Shown: positions 35,678 to 46,411, counted from the first letter of the stretch. The stretch: 64,000 nt of DNA from Aliiroseovarius lamellibrachiae (GCF_018599245.1 NZ_JAHEVJ010000006.1:62001-126000); one strand, 5' to 3'. Made by a program: numbers and translations. Notes: generated by a model from the letters alone, not told the origin.

Positions 35678-38356
35678 TCAGAGTTTGCCGTGGCAATGCT
35701 TGAATTTTTGGCCTGATCCACACGGACACATGTCGTTGCGGGCAGGGTTACCCCATGTTTCAGGTTTGTTTTCATCAAACCCTTCTGCCTCAACTGGCGT
35801 CGCTGGGTTCACATCGCCCGCACCCGCGGCGGCCTGCTGTTGCTGGATCATTTTCTGCATCATCGCAGCCTGCTCTTCTTCGGTCATTGGGCGGATTTGC
35901 GACAAACGCTTGGTGACATCAGCGCGCAGCCCGTCCAGAAGGCTTTCAAACAGTTGGAACGCTTCGTTTTTATACTCATTCAGCGGATCACGCTGTGCGT
36001 AGCCACGGAAGCCGACAACAGACCGCAAGTGATCCAGCGTCAGCAAATGCTCGCGCCATTTTGCGTCAATCGTCTGTAACAGAATCTGTTTTTCGATCGA
36101 GCGCATATTTTCCGGGCCGAAATCAACGGCCTTTTTCGCCATCATTTCATCAGCCGCATCCGAAATGCGCTCGCTGATCGTATCATCATCGACGCCCTCT
36201 TCAGCGGCCCAGTCGATCACCGGAAGATCAATGTTCAGATTTTCAATCAAAGCGGCATAAAGCCCCTGAGTGTCCCACTGATCCGCATAGGTTTTTGGTG
36301 GCATATAGGCGCCGACCAGGTCGTCGATCACCTGGTTGCGCATATCGCCAACAATTTCGGACAGGTCGTCGGTTTCCATGATTTCCATGCGCTGCGAAAA
36401 GATCGCTTTGCGCTGGTCGTTCATCACGTCATCGAATTTCAGCAACTGTTTACGAATGTCAAAGTTGCGCCCTTCGACCTTGGCCTGCGCGCGTTCCAAT
36501 GACTTGTTCACCCAAGGGTGCACAATGGCTTCGCCTTCTTTCATGCCCAATGTCGAGAGCACTTTTTCAAGGCGTTCAGAGCCAAAGATCCGCATTAGAT
36601 CGTCTTCGAGCGACAGGAAGAAGCTTGACCGACCGGGATCCCCCTGACGGCCAGAACGGCCGCGCAGCTGGTTGTCAATCCGGCGACTTTCGTGACGTTC
36701 CGTGGCCAGAACAAACAGCCCCCCCGCGTCCTTCACCGCTTGCTCATCCGCTTTGTGATCCGCTTCGATTTGCGCCCGCAAGGCTTCGTGATCGCCATCC
36801 GGGTTCGCCTCAATCGCTTGCATGATCTTAAATTCGACGTTGCCGCCAAGTTTAATATCCGTCCCACGACCGGCCATGTTGGTGGCGATGGTCACGGCGC
36901 CCAGCTTGCCCGCGTCGGCCACAATCTGCGCCTCGCGTTCGTGTTGGCGCGCGTTCAGCACGTCATGGGGGACGCCCGCATCAGTCAAAAGCTGAGACAG
37001 CTGTTCCGATTTGTCGATGGATGTGGTGCCGACCAGCATCGGCTGACCCTTGGCATTGGCCTCTTTGACCTCTTTCACAATCGCTTCGAGTTTTTCTTTG
37101 GTGGTGCGATACACCGCATCGTGATCATCAATCCGCGCAATCGGCCGGTTGGTTGGCACTTCGACCACACCAAGCGAATAGATCTCGTCAAATTCATCCG
37201 CTTCGGTCAGCGCGGTACCGGTCATGCCAGCCAGCTTGTCATAAAGGCGGAAGTAGTTCTGGAAGGTCACGGATGCGAGCGTCACGTTTTCCGGCTGGGT
37301 TTTGCAGCCCTCTTTCGCCTCAATCGCCTGATGCAGACCATCTGACAAACGACGCCCGGCCATCATCCGACCGGTGAATTCGTCGATCAGCATCACTTCA
37401 CCGTCACGCACGATGTAATCTTTGTCCCGTGCAAACAGTTTATGCGCCCGCAAACCTTGGTTCAGGTGGTGGACGATGGTGGTGCTTTCGGCATCATACA
37501 AAGACTGGCCTTCGGGCAACAGATTATGGGCGTGCACCAGCTCTTCCAGAAACTCATTGCCCTCTTCGGTAAAGGTCGCGCTGCGGCCTTTTTCATCGAG
37601 GGTGTAATGTTCTTCTGTCAGTTCCGGGATCAGCGCATCAATCGTCACATAAAGCTCTGACCGGTCCTCGGATGGGCCGGAAATGATCAATGGGGTTCGC
37701 GCCTCATCAATCAGGATCGAATCCACCTCATCCACAATCGCAAAGAAATGATCCCGCTGGGACATGTCTTTCAGCTCAGATTTCATGTTATCGCGCAGAT
37801 AATCAAACCCAAGCTCGTTGTTGGTGGCATAGGTCACATCACAGGCATAAGCCGCGCGCTTTTCGTCTTCGGGCTGTTGGGGATAGATCACGCCGGTGGT
37901 CATGCCCAATGCCTCAAACACATTGTTCATCCACTCGCTGTCACGACGCGCAAGGTAATCGTTCACCGTGACCACATGCACACCGCGCCCAGTCAGCGCG
38001 TTCAAATAGGCCGGGAAAGTCGCCACAAGGGTTTTCCCCTCGCCGGTCTTCATTTCCGAGATATTGCCCTGATGCAGGAAAATCCCGCCCATCAGCTGGG
38101 TGTCAAAAGCACGCAATCCAAGCGACCGCTTTGCGGCTTCGCGACAGTTCGCAAAGGCCTCGGGCAGGACATCGTCCAGTTTCTCGCCATCCGCCACACG
38201 CGCCTTTAGCGCTTCGGTTTTGGCCTTGATGCCCTCGTCAGTGAGGGCGGCAAATTCTTCCTCAAGCGCGTTGATCTTATCCACGATCGGTCGGGTGGCC
38301 TTGACCTTGCGGTCATTGGGCGTTCCAAAGACTTTGCGCGCGATTTTTCCAAGCAT
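35678..38356 (-). CDS. secA: preprotein translocase ATPase SecA
   Basis: Motor of Sec-dependent secretion (892 residues from the ATG at 38356; an ATG five codons earlier is less likely). Walker A GEGKTLVA (around 102), [19 protein letters not shown], the Pro-rich crosslinking region, and the C-terminal zinc site [14 protein letters not shown] for SecB/phospholipid binding are all present. It is divergent from ppiC. Confidence 0.98.
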   Translation of the reverse strand: MLGKIARKVFGTPNDRKVKATRPIVDKINALEEEFAALTDEGIKAKTEALKARVADGEKLDDVLPEAFANCREAAKRSLGLRAFDTQLMGGIFLHQGNISEMKTGEGKTLVATFPAYLNALTGRGVHVVTVNDYLARRDSEWMNNVFEALGMTTGVIYPQQPEDEKRAAYACDVTYATNNELGFDYLRDNMKSELKDMSQRDHFFAIVDEVDSILIDEARTPLIISGPSEDRSELYVTIDALIPELTEEHYTLDEKGRSATFTEEGNEFLEELVHAHNLLPEGQSLYDAESTTIVHHLNQGLRAHKLFARDKDYIVRDGEVMLIDEFTGRMMAGRRLSDGLHQAIEAKEGCKTQPENVTLASVTFQNYFRLYDKLAGMTGTALTEADEFDEIYSLGVVEVPTNRPIARIDDHDAVYRTTKEKLEAIVKEVKEANAKGQPMLVGTTSIDKSEQLSQLLTDAGVPHDVLNARQHEREAQIVADAGKLGAVTIATNMAGRGTDIKLGGNVEFKIMQAIEANPDGDHEALRAQIEADHKADEQAVKDAGGLFVLATERHESRRIDNQLRGRSGRQGDPGRSSFFLSLEDDLMRIFGSERLEKVLSTLGMKEGEAIVHPWVNKSLERAQAKVEGRNFDIRKQLLKFDDVMNDQRKAIFSQRMEIMETDDLSEIVGDMRNQVIDDLVGAYMPPKTYADQWDTQGLYAALIENLNIDLPVIDWAAEEGVDDDTISERISDAADEMMAKKAVDFGPENMRSIEKQILLQTIDAKWREHLLTLDHLRSVVGFRGYAQRDPLNEYKNEAFQLFESLLDGLRADVTKRLSQIRPMTEEEQAAMMQKMIQQQQAAAGAGDVNPATPVEAEGFDENKPETWGNPARNDMCPCGSGQKFKHCHGKL

Positions 38357-38535
38357 ATTTTTGTGCCTCAATGGGGTTTGTCGCTGGTTGGACCAGAGGG
38401 TTCTTGCCCGTCCTCGTCTGGCCCCCTATCTAGGACCTCAAGAACCAGCGCTCTCAAGCCTCAATGCGATGTAAGCGTCAGGTGCAAAACTGTCAATGTT
38501 GCCGGGTAAACTGGCGCGCTTAGAAGGAGAAATCC

Positions 38536-39450
38536 GTGTTGAAACGCAACGCTTTTTTGTTGGGGTCCGCCCTGTCACTGTCACTTTGTTTGCCAGTATT
38601 TGCCGAAGATACCCAGCCGACCGGGGACGCGCCCGCACAAATGGAACAACCCGCCGCAGCAGAGGTTGCCAAGATTGATGCGACCGGCGCCACGGTTTTG
38701 GCATCGGTGAATGGCGATGACATCACCCTTGGCCACCTGATCGTCGCCCGTCAAGCCCTGCCCCAACAATACCAAGGACTGCCAAATGATGTTCTTATTC
38801 AAGGGCTTCTGGAACAGGTGATCCAGCAAACCGTGTTGGGTCAGGCGATGGGTGAACTTAGCCGTCGCGCCGAAATTGAGTTGGAAAACCAGCGCCGGTC
38901 GATGGTTGCCACCGAAAAAGTGCAACAGCTGATTTCGACCGCCGTGACCGAAGATGCCCTTCAGGCGGCCTATGACGCGACATATACGGGTGCCGAACCA
39001 ACCCAAGAATTCCACGCATCACATATTTTGGTGGAAACCAAAGACGAAGCGCTCGATCTGATCAAGAAATTGTCAGAAGGCGCCGATTTTGCTGAACTCG
39101 CCAAAGAGTTTTCAACCGGTCCCTCTGGTCCCAATGGCGGTGATTTGGGTTGGTTTAGCGCGGGCATGATGGTGAAACCGTTCGAAGACGCCGTCTTGAC
39201 GCTGGAACCCGGTCAGGTTTCTGAACCGGTCGAGACGCAATTTGGCTGGCATGTGGTCAAGCTGATGGAAGAGCGCATGAAAGGCGCCCCGCCCCTTGAA
39301 GAGGTGCGCGAAGAGCTGGCCGCCCAGATCGAAAATGACGCCGTAGAGCAAGCCGTTTCCAAGCTGTTGGAAGCTGCAAAAATCGACCGGATCGACCTGG
39401 ATACAATCGATGCCGAAGCCATCAGCAATCTGTCGCTGCTCAGCAAATAA
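38536..39450 (+). CDS. periplasmic PpiC-type prolyl isomerase
   Basis: 304 residues with a signal peptide (CLPVFAED) and an N-terminal SurA-like helical region. The parvulin domain (around 153-245) has ASHILVETKDEAL, FAELAKEFSTGPSGPNGGDLGWF and TQFGWHVVKLME. GTG start with AAGGAGA 7 bases upstream. It assists folding of exported proteins after SecA, its divergent neighbour. argJ follows in 10 bases. Confidence 0.93.
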   Translation: MLKRNAFLLGSALSLSLCLPVFAEDTQPTGDAPAQMEQPAAAEVAKIDATGATVLASVNGDDITLGHLIVARQALPQQYQGLPNDVLIQGLLEQVIQQTVLGQAMGELSRRAEIELENQRRSMVATEKVQQLISTAVTEDALQAAYDATYTGAEPTQEFHASHILVETKDEALDLIKKLSEGADFAELAKEFSTGPSGPNGGDLGWFSAGMMVKPFEDAVLTLEPGQVSEPVETQFGWHVVKLMEERMKGAPPLEEVREELAAQIENDAVEQAVSKLLEAAKIDRIDLDTIDAEAISNLSLLSK

Positions 39451-39460
39451 GGGGACTGAC

Positions 39461-40762
39461 ATGGGAAAAGCCGAAAAGATCGTCAAGCTGAAGAAAAAGA
39501 TCAAAAAGCTTCGCAAAAAGCTGTTGCTCGCCCGCAATCATGTACATGATGTGGCGCCACTTGCCCCTGCGGCTTTTCCCGATTTGCCCGTGATTGCCGG
39601 GGCGCGATTTGCCGCCGCCAAAGCTGGCGTAAAATATGCGGATCGTTTCGACGTGATGTTGGCGGAACTGGCCCCCGGCAGCACAATTGCAGGCACCTTT
39701 ACCAAATCCTCAACCCGGTCCGCCCCCGTTTTGGATTGTCAGGCCAAGCTGGGTGGATCCGCCGATCAAGGCGCGGCCTTTGTGGTCAACGCGGGGAATT
39801 CAAACGCGTTCACCGGCAAAGCGGGCGAGATTTCGGTTGATGCGATCACCAAGTCGGTGGCCGACACCTTGGGTGTGCCGCAATCGCGCGTCTTTTCCGC
39901 CTCGACCGGGGTGATTGGCGAACCTCTGCCCCACGACAAGATCATCGCGCGCATGGATGAGCTTGCGGGCACCCTGGTACCAGACGGCATGCAAGCCGCA
40001 GCTGAGGCCATCCGCACCACGGACACCTTTGCCAAAGGCGCAAAAGCCGACGTCAAAATCGGCGATCGGTTGGTGCATATCGCAGGCATCGCCAAAGGGT
40101 CCGGCATGATCGCGCCCGACATGGCGACGATGCTGGTATTCATCTTTACCGATGCCAAGATTGCCCAAGACGATTTACAAGCGATGCTGTCAGATCTGAC
40201 CGACACGAGCTTTAACGCCATCACGGTGGACAGCGATACATCAACCTCTGACACGCTTTTGCTGGCGGCGACGGGGGCCTCTGGTGTGGACGTCGACCAA
40301 AACAACGCAGACTTCCGCGCCGCACTGAACACAGTCATGCTCGACCTTGCCCACCAAGTTGTGCGTGACGGCGAAGGTGCCACCAAGTTTGTCGAGGTCC
40401 GCGTGACCGGCACCAAGTCAGACGCGGACGCCAAGACCCATGCGCTCGCCATCGCCAATTCGCCTTTGGTCAAAACCGCCGTTGCTGGCGAGGATCCCAA
40501 CTGGGGCCGCGTGGTGGCCGCCATTGGCAAATCCGGCGCCTATGCGGAACGAGACAAGTTGGCGATTTCTTTTGGTGATATTCTTGTTGCTGAAAAGGGC
40601 TTTGTCTCGCCTGACTATCGCGAAGACCAAGGGGCGGCGTATATGAAAAACGATGAGCTGGTGATCCATGTCGACTTTGGAATTGGCGATGGCCAAAGTA
40701 AAGTTTGGACCTGCGATCTGACCCATGCCTACATTCAAATCAACGCGGATTATCGGTCATAA
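39461..40762 (+). CDS. argJ: bifunctional ornithine acetyltransferase/N-acetylglutamate synthase ArgJ
   Basis: Recycles the acetyl group from N-acetylornithine to glutamate in arginine synthesis. 433 residues including a Lys/Arg-rich N-terminal segment of about 33 residues not required by the family core, which begins at PLAPAAFPDLPVIAG. The autoprocessing site is in KGSGMIAPDMATML (cleavage expected before Thr in ATML), with the VDSDTSTSDT loop in the beta chain. It is co-directional with ppiC and mutT; the octamer repeat array follows its stop by 10 bases. Confidence 0.95.
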   Translation: MGKAEKIVKLKKKIKKLRKKLLLARNHVHDVAPLAPAAFPDLPVIAGARFAAAKAGVKYADRFDVMLAELAPGSTIAGTFTKSSTRSAPVLDCQAKLGGSADQGAAFVVNAGNSNAFTGKAGEISVDAITKSVADTLGVPQSRVFSASTGVIGEPLPHDKIIARMDELAGTLVPDGMQAAAEAIRTTDTFAKGAKADVKIGDRLVHIAGIAKGSGMIAPDMATMLVFIFTDAKIAQDDLQAMLSDLTDTSFNAITVDSDTSTSDTLLLAATGASGVDVDQNNADFRAALNTVMLDLAHQVVRDGEGATKFVEVRVTGTKSDADAKTHALAIANSPLVKTAVAGEDPNWGRVVAAIGKSGAYAERDKLAISFGDILVAEKGFVSPDYREDQGAAYMKNDELVIHVDFGIGDGQSKVWTCDLTHAYIQINADYRS

Positions 40763-40772
40763 AACCAGAAAA

Positions 40773-40856
40773 CTAGTTTTCTAGTTTTCTAGTTTTCTAG
40801 TTTTCTAGTTTTCTAGTTTTCTAGTTTTCTAGTTTTCTAGTTTTCTAGTTTTCTAG
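40773..40856. repeat. octanucleotide tandem array (CTAGTTTT)x10 plus CTAG
   Basis: Ten perfect head-to-tail copies of CTAGTTTT end in an eleventh CTAG. CTAG is self-complementary, so TAG stops occur in every frame of both strands and the array cannot encode protein. Its edges are palindromes: GAAAACTAGTTTTC on the left and TTTTCTAGAAAA on the right. No base deviates from the unit, which indicates recent expansion or homogenisation. It lies between argJ and mutT, 34 bases before the mutT start. CTAG is a depleted tetranucleotide in many bacterial genomes, which makes eleven copies in 84 bases unusual. Confidence 0.98.
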
Positions 40857-40890
40857 AAAATGTCTGATCCAAACCCAGGAGAACACCCCA

Positions 40891-41295
40891 ATGACCACCA
40901 AAGTTGTGCTTGTGTCAGCGGTCGCATTGATCGACCCAGATGGCCGGGTGTTGCTGGCCCAACGCCCCGCAGGCAAATCCATGGCGGGTCTGTGGGAATT
41001 TCCCGGTGGTAAGATCGAGCCCGGTGAAACACCGGAACACGCCTTGATCCGCGAGTTGCACGAAGAGCTGGGCATCGACACTTGGGCCTCCTGCCTTGCC
41101 CCGCTGACGTTTGCCAGCCATGCCTATGATGATTTTCATCTGTTGATGCCCGTTTTTGCCTGTCGAAAATGGGAAGGCCAGCCGCATCCACGCGAAGGCC
41201 AAGTGCTGAAATGGGTGCGCCCAGAGGCGCTTCGTGACTTTCCAATGCCACCCGCAGACCTGCCTTTGATCCCCATTTTGCGCGAATTACTGTAG
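40891..41295 (+). CDS. mutT: 8-oxo-dGTP diphosphatase MutT (Nudix)
   Basis: Removes oxidised dGTP from the nucleotide pool. 134 residues. The Nudix box (around 35-57) is intact: GGKIEPGETPEHALIREL followed by HEELGI. The start has CCAGGAGA 8 bases before it. Any promoter between the repeat array and this site would change its distance from argJ whenever the array gains or loses units. Confidence 0.93.
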   Translation: MTTKVVLVSAVALIDPDGRVLLAQRPAGKSMAGLWEFPGGKIEPGETPEHALIRELHEELGIDTWASCLAPLTFASHAYDDFHLLMPVFACRKWEGQPHPREGQVLKWVRPEALRDFPMPPADLPLIPILRELL

Positions 41296-41382
41296 TTTTC
41301 AGCGCATTTTACAAAAACTCTAGGTTAACGCCAAAATTCGTGGCATGGTTGCATTACCCACAATGACTAAGGGGGATTAGTC

Positions 41383-41523
41383 ATGATGAGAACGATCATG
41401 TTGGGCAGTTGCGTTATGGTCCAAGGCCAATTCGTAAAAGCCCTGCAAGACGGCCGAATTGTGGTCCGTGTCGATGACCGGATCTATACTGGACGCCCAG
41501 TTGCGCAGGCAAAAGCAGCGTAA
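41383..41523 (+). CDS. 46-residue small protein
   Basis: Short ORF with GGGGG about 8 bases before the ATG at 41383 (a second ATG follows directly). It encodes a hydrophilic basic peptide with a beta-like middle (GRIVVRVDDRIYTGRPV) and an Ala-rich end. A strong terminator begins 18 bases after the stop, which supports it being a real transcript end. I do not recognise a family. Confidence 0.6.
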   Translation: MMRTIMLGSCVMVQGQFVKALQDGRIVVRVDDRIYTGRPVAQAKAA

Positions 41524-41540
41524 CGATCACTCACCAATAC

Positions 41541-41571
41541 AAAAAGGGACGGCACTGGGCCGTCCCTTTTT
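41541..41571. terminator. bidirectional terminator between small ORF and infB
   Basis: A 13-base stem (41541-41553 with 41559-41571) with a 5-base loop; the stem ends in A5/T5 runs, so it can act as an intrinsic terminator for the plus-strand small ORF and for the infB transcript on the minus strand. Confidence 0.9.
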
Positions 41572-41611
41572 CTTTGTCTTGACGAAAGCGCCCGCCAAGG
41601 CGCCGTCGAAA

Positions 41612-44128
41612 TTATGTCAGCGAACGGGCCACTTCTTCACGTTCAAAGATCTCGATCACATCGCCAGGGCGGATGTCTTCGTAGTTCTCAAACGCCATGC
41701 CGCATTCTTGGCCGGACAACACTTCTTTCACTTCGTCTTTAAAGCGTTTCAGCGTCTTCAGCGTGCCTTCGTGGATCACCACGTTGTCGCGCAACAGGCG
41801 TACACCCGCCGAACGACGCGCCACACCTTCGGTAACCAAACAACCGGCCACCTTACCGACATTCGACACCTTAAAGACTTCGCGGATTTCCGAGTAACCG
41901 ATGAAGTTTTCACGAACTTCAGCCGACAACAGACCAGAGGCCGCCGCTTTCACGTCATCCACAAGGTCATAAATGACCGAGTAATAGCGGATTTCCACGC
42001 CCTTTTGGTTGGCAGAGTTCCGCGCCGGGGTGTTTGCCCGCACGTTAAAGCCAATCACAGGCGCACCCGAGGCTTCGGCCAGGCCGATGTCTGATTCCGT
42101 GATCGCGCCCACACCATAGTGCAGCACACGAACGCGGACTTCGTCGTTGCCGATTTTTTCCATCGCCTGAACAATCGCTTCGGCAGAACCCTGAACGTCC
42201 GCTTTCACAAGAATTGGCAATTCAGCCACATCCTGATCCGCTTTCGCCTTGGCCATCATCTGCTCCAGCGTGGTCGCAGCACCGGCGGCGGCACGTTTGT
42301 CTTTCGCAGCATGGGCGCGGTATTCAGCGATTTCACGCGCTTGCGCTTCGGTCTCAACCACGTTCAGAACGTCGCCTGCTTCTGGCGTGCCGTTCAGGCC
42401 AAGAACCTCAACCGGAACCGATGGGCCAGCCTCTGCAACGCGATCTCCTTTGTCGTTCACAAGCGCACGGACACGGCCGTATTGCTCACCCACAACAAAG
42501 ATATCACCCTGTTTCAGCGTCCCGTTTTGCACCAGAACCGTGGCAACCGGACCGCGACCAACATCAAGCTGGGCTTCGATCACTGCACCCGCAGCGGCGC
42601 GTGCTGGGTTGGCCTTCAGTTCAAGAACTTCCGCCTGCAGCGCAATCGCCTCAAGCAGTTCATCCAGACCCTTGCCGGTTTTGGCCGAGACTTCGACGTC
42701 CTGCACATCACCCGACATTTTCTCAACGATCACTTCGTGCTGAAGCAGATCGGTGCGCACTTTGTCAGGGTTGGCGTCAGGCTTGTCGCATTTGTTGATC
42801 GCAACAATCATCGGCACTTTGGCGGCTTGGGCGTGGTTGATGGCTTCAACCGTTTGCGGCATCACAGCGTCATCCGCCGCAACAACCAACACAACAATAT
42901 CCGTCACCTGCGCACCGCGAGCCCGCATGGATGTAAACGCGGCGTGGCCGGGCGTGTCGAGGAACGACAACAGCGCGCCATCATCGGTGGTCACCTGATA
43001 GGCGCCGATGTGCTGGGTGATGCCACCCGCCTCGCCAGCGGTCACTTTCGCATTCCGGATCGCATCCAAAAGCGAGGTTTTACCGTGGTCAACGTGGCCC
43101 ATGATGGTGATCACAGGCGCGCGCGGCAACAGATCTTCGTCTTTGTCTTCAATGGTGTGGATCACGTCTTCCACATCCGCATCCGACACGCGCACGATGG
43201 TGTGGCCGAACTCTTCAATGATCAGTTCAGCGGTATCCGCGTCGATCGATTGGTTCTGCGTAACCATCATACCCATTTTCATGAGCGATTTCACAACGTC
43301 AGCAACACGTTCGGACATGCGGTTTGCCAGTTCCGAAACCACGATGGCCTCTGGAACTTTAACTTCGCGCATAACCTTTTCACGCTCGACATTGCCCATC
43401 GCTTTCTGACGCGCACGTTCTTGTTGACGACGCATCGAGGCCACAGACCGTTGGCGGCCGCGATCCCCAGACAGCGCCTGGTTCAAGGTCAGCTTGCCCG
43501 AACGACGGTTGTCGTCACGGTTGCCTTTGCCGCGGTTCTGGCGGTTCGGGTCATTGTTGGGCTGGTTCGGCGTGTTGCCACGATCCGATTTCCGAGCAAC
43601 ACCAGACGGCGCTTTGGCACCGCGCGCTTCCGCCGCTTGGGCCGCGGCAGGGTCTTGCTTGGCAGCCGCTGGCGCAGGTGCCTTGGCACGCGCTTTGGCT
43701 TCTTCAGCTTCGCGTTTCTTGCGCTCTTCTTCTTCCGCCTTGGCCTTCAGCGCTTCTTCACGCTCGCGCTCTTCGCGCTCTTTGGTTTCGGCTTCTTCGC
43801 GACGACGCTTACGCTCTTCTTCACGGGCCTTTTCGGCGGCTTCGCGCTTGGCGGTTTCTTCCACTTCACGGGCTTTCGCCGCCTGAAGGGCTTTCATCCG
43901 GCGATCAAGCTCGGCATCCGAAATCCCCGCGGGACGTTTGCGCGGATCACCTTTGGTTGGCGATGCGCCGCCACCAGCGGCCGCACCCGGCTTGGGTACG
44001 ACAACACGTTTGCGTTTCGTTTCCACCACGACGTTTTTCGTGCGCCCATGGCTGAAGCTCTGCTTCACTTGACCGGGACGGGCTCCGCCGCGCAATCCCA
44101 AGGTCTTTTTGCCGTCATTATCGCTCAT
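41612..44128 (-). CDS. infB: translation initiation factor IF-2
   Basis: GTPase placing initiator tRNA on the ribosome. 838 residues. The N-terminal third is highly charged with a long Glu/Lys/Arg/Ala coiled segment (around 90-150) and a Gly/Asn/Arg-rich stretch, typical of alphaproteobacterial IF-2. The G domain has [13 protein letters not shown] (G1), DTPGHAAFT (G3) and NKCDKP (G4). It overlaps the ylxR stop by 4 bases. Confidence 0.98.
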   Translation of the reverse strand: MSDNDGKKTLGLRGGARPGQVKQSFSHGRTKNVVVETKRKRVVVPKPGAAAGGGASPTKGDPRKRPAGISDAELDRRMKALQAAKAREVEETAKREAAEKAREEERKRRREEAETKEREEREREEALKAKAEEEERKKREAEEAKARAKAPAPAAAKQDPAAAQAAEARGAKAPSGVARKSDRGNTPNQPNNDPNRQNRGKGNRDDNRRSGKLTLNQALSGDRGRQRSVASMRRQQERARQKAMGNVEREKVMREVKVPEAIVVSELANRMSERVADVVKSLMKMGMMVTQNQSIDADTAELIIEEFGHTIVRVSDADVEDVIHTIEDKDEDLLPRAPVITIMGHVDHGKTSLLDAIRNAKVTAGEAGGITQHIGAYQVTTDDGALLSFLDTPGHAAFTSMRARGAQVTDIVVLVVAADDAVMPQTVEAINHAQAAKVPMIVAINKCDKPDANPDKVRTDLLQHEVIVEKMSGDVQDVEVSAKTGKGLDELLEAIALQAEVLELKANPARAAAGAVIEAQLDVGRGPVATVLVQNGTLKQGDIFVVGEQYGRVRALVNDKGDRVAEAGPSVPVEVLGLNGTPEAGDVLNVVETEAQAREIAEYRAHAAKDKRAAAGAATTLEQMMAKAKADQDVAELPILVKADVQGSAEAIVQAMEKIGNDEVRVRVLHYGVGAITESDIGLAEASGAPVIGFNVRANTPARNSANQKGVEIRYYSVIYDLVDDVKAAASGLLSAEVRENFIGYSEIREVFKVSNVGKVAGCLVTEGVARRSAGVRLLRDNVVIHEGTLKTLKRFKDEVKEVLSGQECGMAFENYEDIRPGDVIEIFEREEVARSLT

Positions 44129-44763
44129 CTGGACTTCGTACCTTTCCGGCGGCCCTTGCCGCCGTCGCTCTCATTTGCACGCAACGCTGATAGTTTCACC
44201 GCTTCCTCTACAACACGGAAGGCCAAACCACCAGACGCTAGCGCGCCATGTATGACATTTTCCCGCCCGAAGGCCTGACCGAGTTCATCCCCGGTCAAAC
44301 AATCGACATAGCGGTCACGCTCCGAAGGGGGGCGCAGTTTCGATTTTTGGCGTTCAGATCCGTCTGACGCCTGGATCAGAACATAGGCTTGCTCTTTCGA
44401 CAGCCAGTCCTTCACCTTTTCATATCCAGCCACCGCACCGCCGGCCTTGCGCGCCAGCGAAATCAGGTGAACCACACGGTCCGCGTGTCCGCGCACCAAC
44501 ATATCAAGCAACCCATCGGGCACTGTGACCTGCTGTTTCGCTGACCGCGAAAACAGCCCCTTGTTGATCGCCGTGGCAATCGCCGCCCGCTGGGCCGACA
44601 CGTAAATGCCGCGACCGGGAAGCTTGCCCAACAGGTCAGGCACAGCCATGCCATCCGGGCTGACCACAAAGCGGATCAGGCCCGTTTTGGGCGCGACCTC
44701 ACCTGTGACAATGCACTTGCGTTCCGGCTCTTGGGGCCGTGATTTTGATCCACCGCGCGTCAT
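44125..44763 (-). CDS. YlxR-family RNA-binding protein with L7Ae-like half
   Basis: 212 residues. N-terminal YlxR (DUF448): [20 protein letters not shown] (around 14-33) and [12 protein letters not shown]. The second part (around 95-180, [19 protein letters not shown]) is L7Ae/L30e-like, as in the fused alphaproteobacterial form. It lies in the nusA-infB operon, where the gene is nearly invariant, and probably acts on RNA or ribosome assembly; the exact role is unresolved. Confidence 0.85.
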   Translation of the reverse strand: MTRGGSKSRPQEPERKCIVTGEVAPKTGLIRFVVSPDGMAVPDLLGKLPGRGIYVSAQRAAIATAINKGLFSRSAKQQVTVPDGLLDMLVRGHADRVVHLISLARKAGGAVAGYEKVKDWLSKEQAYVLIQASDGSERQKSKLRPPSERDRYVDCLTGDELGQAFGRENVIHGALASGGLAFRVVEEAVKLSALRANESDGGKGRRKGTKSR

Positions 44764-44786
44764 GGCGCCACCTCTGAGGCCTGAGA

Positions 44787-46409
44787 TCAGGCCTCAGCCT
44801 CCTCAGTTGTTTCGCCGTCTTCCGCGCCTTCGGCTTCCGCCGCTTCCAGCTCTTCTGGATCAACCCAACCCAGCATAATGCGGGCGGTCATCACCATGTC
44901 TTGTGCGGTTTCCAGCGTCATGCCGAACTTTTCAAGCGACCCATCGTCTTTCACGCGTTCGCCATTCACTGTTGTCCAGCCACCGGCCAGTTCCCAGTCT
45001 GCGCAGGTTGCGAAATCTTCCAGCGACTTCACACCATCTTCGGCCAAAGCCTCGACCATTTGCGGGGTCAGACCTTCGAAGGTGATCAGGCTGTCTTCGG
45101 CGCCAAGCGCACGGGCCGCATCGAGCGCCTTGGTCGCTTGTGCTTCCAAAACATCGCGGGCGCGGGCCTGAAGCTCACCAGCGGTGCCTTCATCAACACC
45201 GTCAATCACCAACAACTCGTCTACCTCAACATAGGCCACCTCTTCGAGGTTGCTAAAGCCTTCGGAGACCAGAAGCTGGGCAAAGAATTCGTCCAAGTCC
45301 AGTGTGTCCATGAACAGTTTCGTGCGCACGGCGAATTCTTTCTGACGGCGCTCGCTCTCTTCTGCTTCGGTCACGATGTCGATATCGAGCGCGGTCAGCT
45401 GACTGGCCAGACGCACGTTTTGACCACGACGACCAATGGCCAGCGACAGTTGCTCATCCGGGACAACAACTTCGATCTTGCCAGCTTCTTCGTCCAACAC
45501 AACTTTCGACACTTCGGCCGGCTGCAGCGCGTTCACAAGGAAGGTTGGCTGATCTTCATTCCAAGGAATGATGTCAATCTTCTCGCCCTGAAGCTCGTTC
45601 ACAACGGCCTGAACACGGGATCCGCGCATACCAACACAGGCGCCCACAGGGTCGATCGACCCATCATAAGAAATCACAGCGATCTTTGCGCGCGAACCGG
45701 GATCACGGGCCACGGCCTTGATCTCGATGATATTGTCATAGATTTCAGGCACTTCCATTTTGAAAAGCTCAGCCATGAATTCTGGTGCGGTGCGCGACAG
45801 GAAGATCTGCGGGCCACGGGTCTCGCGGCGGACATCTTTGACATAGCAGCGAATGCGATCATTGGGGCGATAGCTTTCGCGGCCGATTTTCTCGTTGCGG
45901 CGCAGAATGGCTTCGCCAGACCCCACATCCACGATCACATTGCCATATTCTTCGCGTTTAACCTGACCGTTGATGATCGTACCAACGCGGTCTTTGAATT
46001 CTTCGAACTGGCGATCACGCTCGGCTTCGCGCACCTTTTGCAAGATCACCTGCTTGGCGGATTGGGCGGCGATGCGCCCCATTTCAACCGGCGGCACTTC
46101 TTCGCTAAATGTGGCACCCACTTCAGGGTTTTCCATGTATTCTTTGGCCTGATCCACGGTGAATTCGGCCTGGTAGTTTTCCAGCTCGTCATCCGCCACA
46201 ACGGTGCGCACACGGGTAAAGGTGGCGCGACCTGTTTTGCGGTCGATATGCACACGAATGTCCATTTCAGCGCCGTAACGCGATTTTGCAGCCCGAGCGA
46301 GGCTTTCTTCCATTGCTTCGATGACCAGACCGGGGTCGATCATCTTTTCGCGGGCAACAGCCTCGGCGGTTTGCAACAGCTCAAGCTGGTTGGCGGAAGT
46401 GATTGCCAT
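44787..46409 (-). CDS. nusA: transcription termination/antitermination factor NusA
   Basis: 540 residues. An N-terminal RNA-polymerase-binding domain, an S1 domain (around 130-200), two KH domains (DPVGACVGMRGSRVQAV and SLAIGRRGQNVRLA) and a C-terminal helical repeat region with acidic tail (EAEGAEDGETTEEAEA). It follows rimP directly (2 bases) and probably autoregulates the operon through the leader described at 47052-47125 (inference). Confidence 0.97.
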   Translation of the reverse strand: MAITSANQLELLQTAEAVAREKMIDPGLVIEAMEESLARAAKSRYGAEMDIRVHIDRKTGRATFTRVRTVVADDELENYQAEFTVDQAKEYMENPEVGATFSEEVPPVEMGRIAAQSAKQVILQKVREAERDRQFEEFKDRVGTIINGQVKREEYGNVIVDVGSGEAILRRNEKIGRESYRPNDRIRCYVKDVRRETRGPQIFLSRTAPEFMAELFKMEVPEIYDNIIEIKAVARDPGSRAKIAVISYDGSIDPVGACVGMRGSRVQAVVNELQGEKIDIIPWNEDQPTFLVNALQPAEVSKVVLDEEAGKIEVVVPDEQLSLAIGRRGQNVRLASQLTALDIDIVTEAEESERRQKEFAVRTKLFMDTLDLDEFFAQLLVSEGFSNLEEVAYVEVDELLVIDGVDEGTAGELQARARDVLEAQATKALDAARALGAEDSLITFEGLTPQMVEALAEDGVKSLEDFATCADWELAGGWTTVNGERVKDDGSLEKFGMTLETAQDMVMTARIMLGWVDPEELEAAEAEGAEDGETTEEAEA

Positions 46410-46411
46410 GG

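Noticed and set aside
40773-40856. Repeat array as a CRISPR locus
   Set aside because: Units are 8 bases with no spacers and no cas genes.
40860-41011. ATG right after the repeat array, in a different frame from mutT
   Set aside because: It would give a short peptide without a ribosome site; the mutT ATG at 40891 has a good one.
42119-44278. 719-residue open frame on the plus strand
   Set aside because: Antisense to infB; very long only because of the GC-rich codon pattern of that gene.
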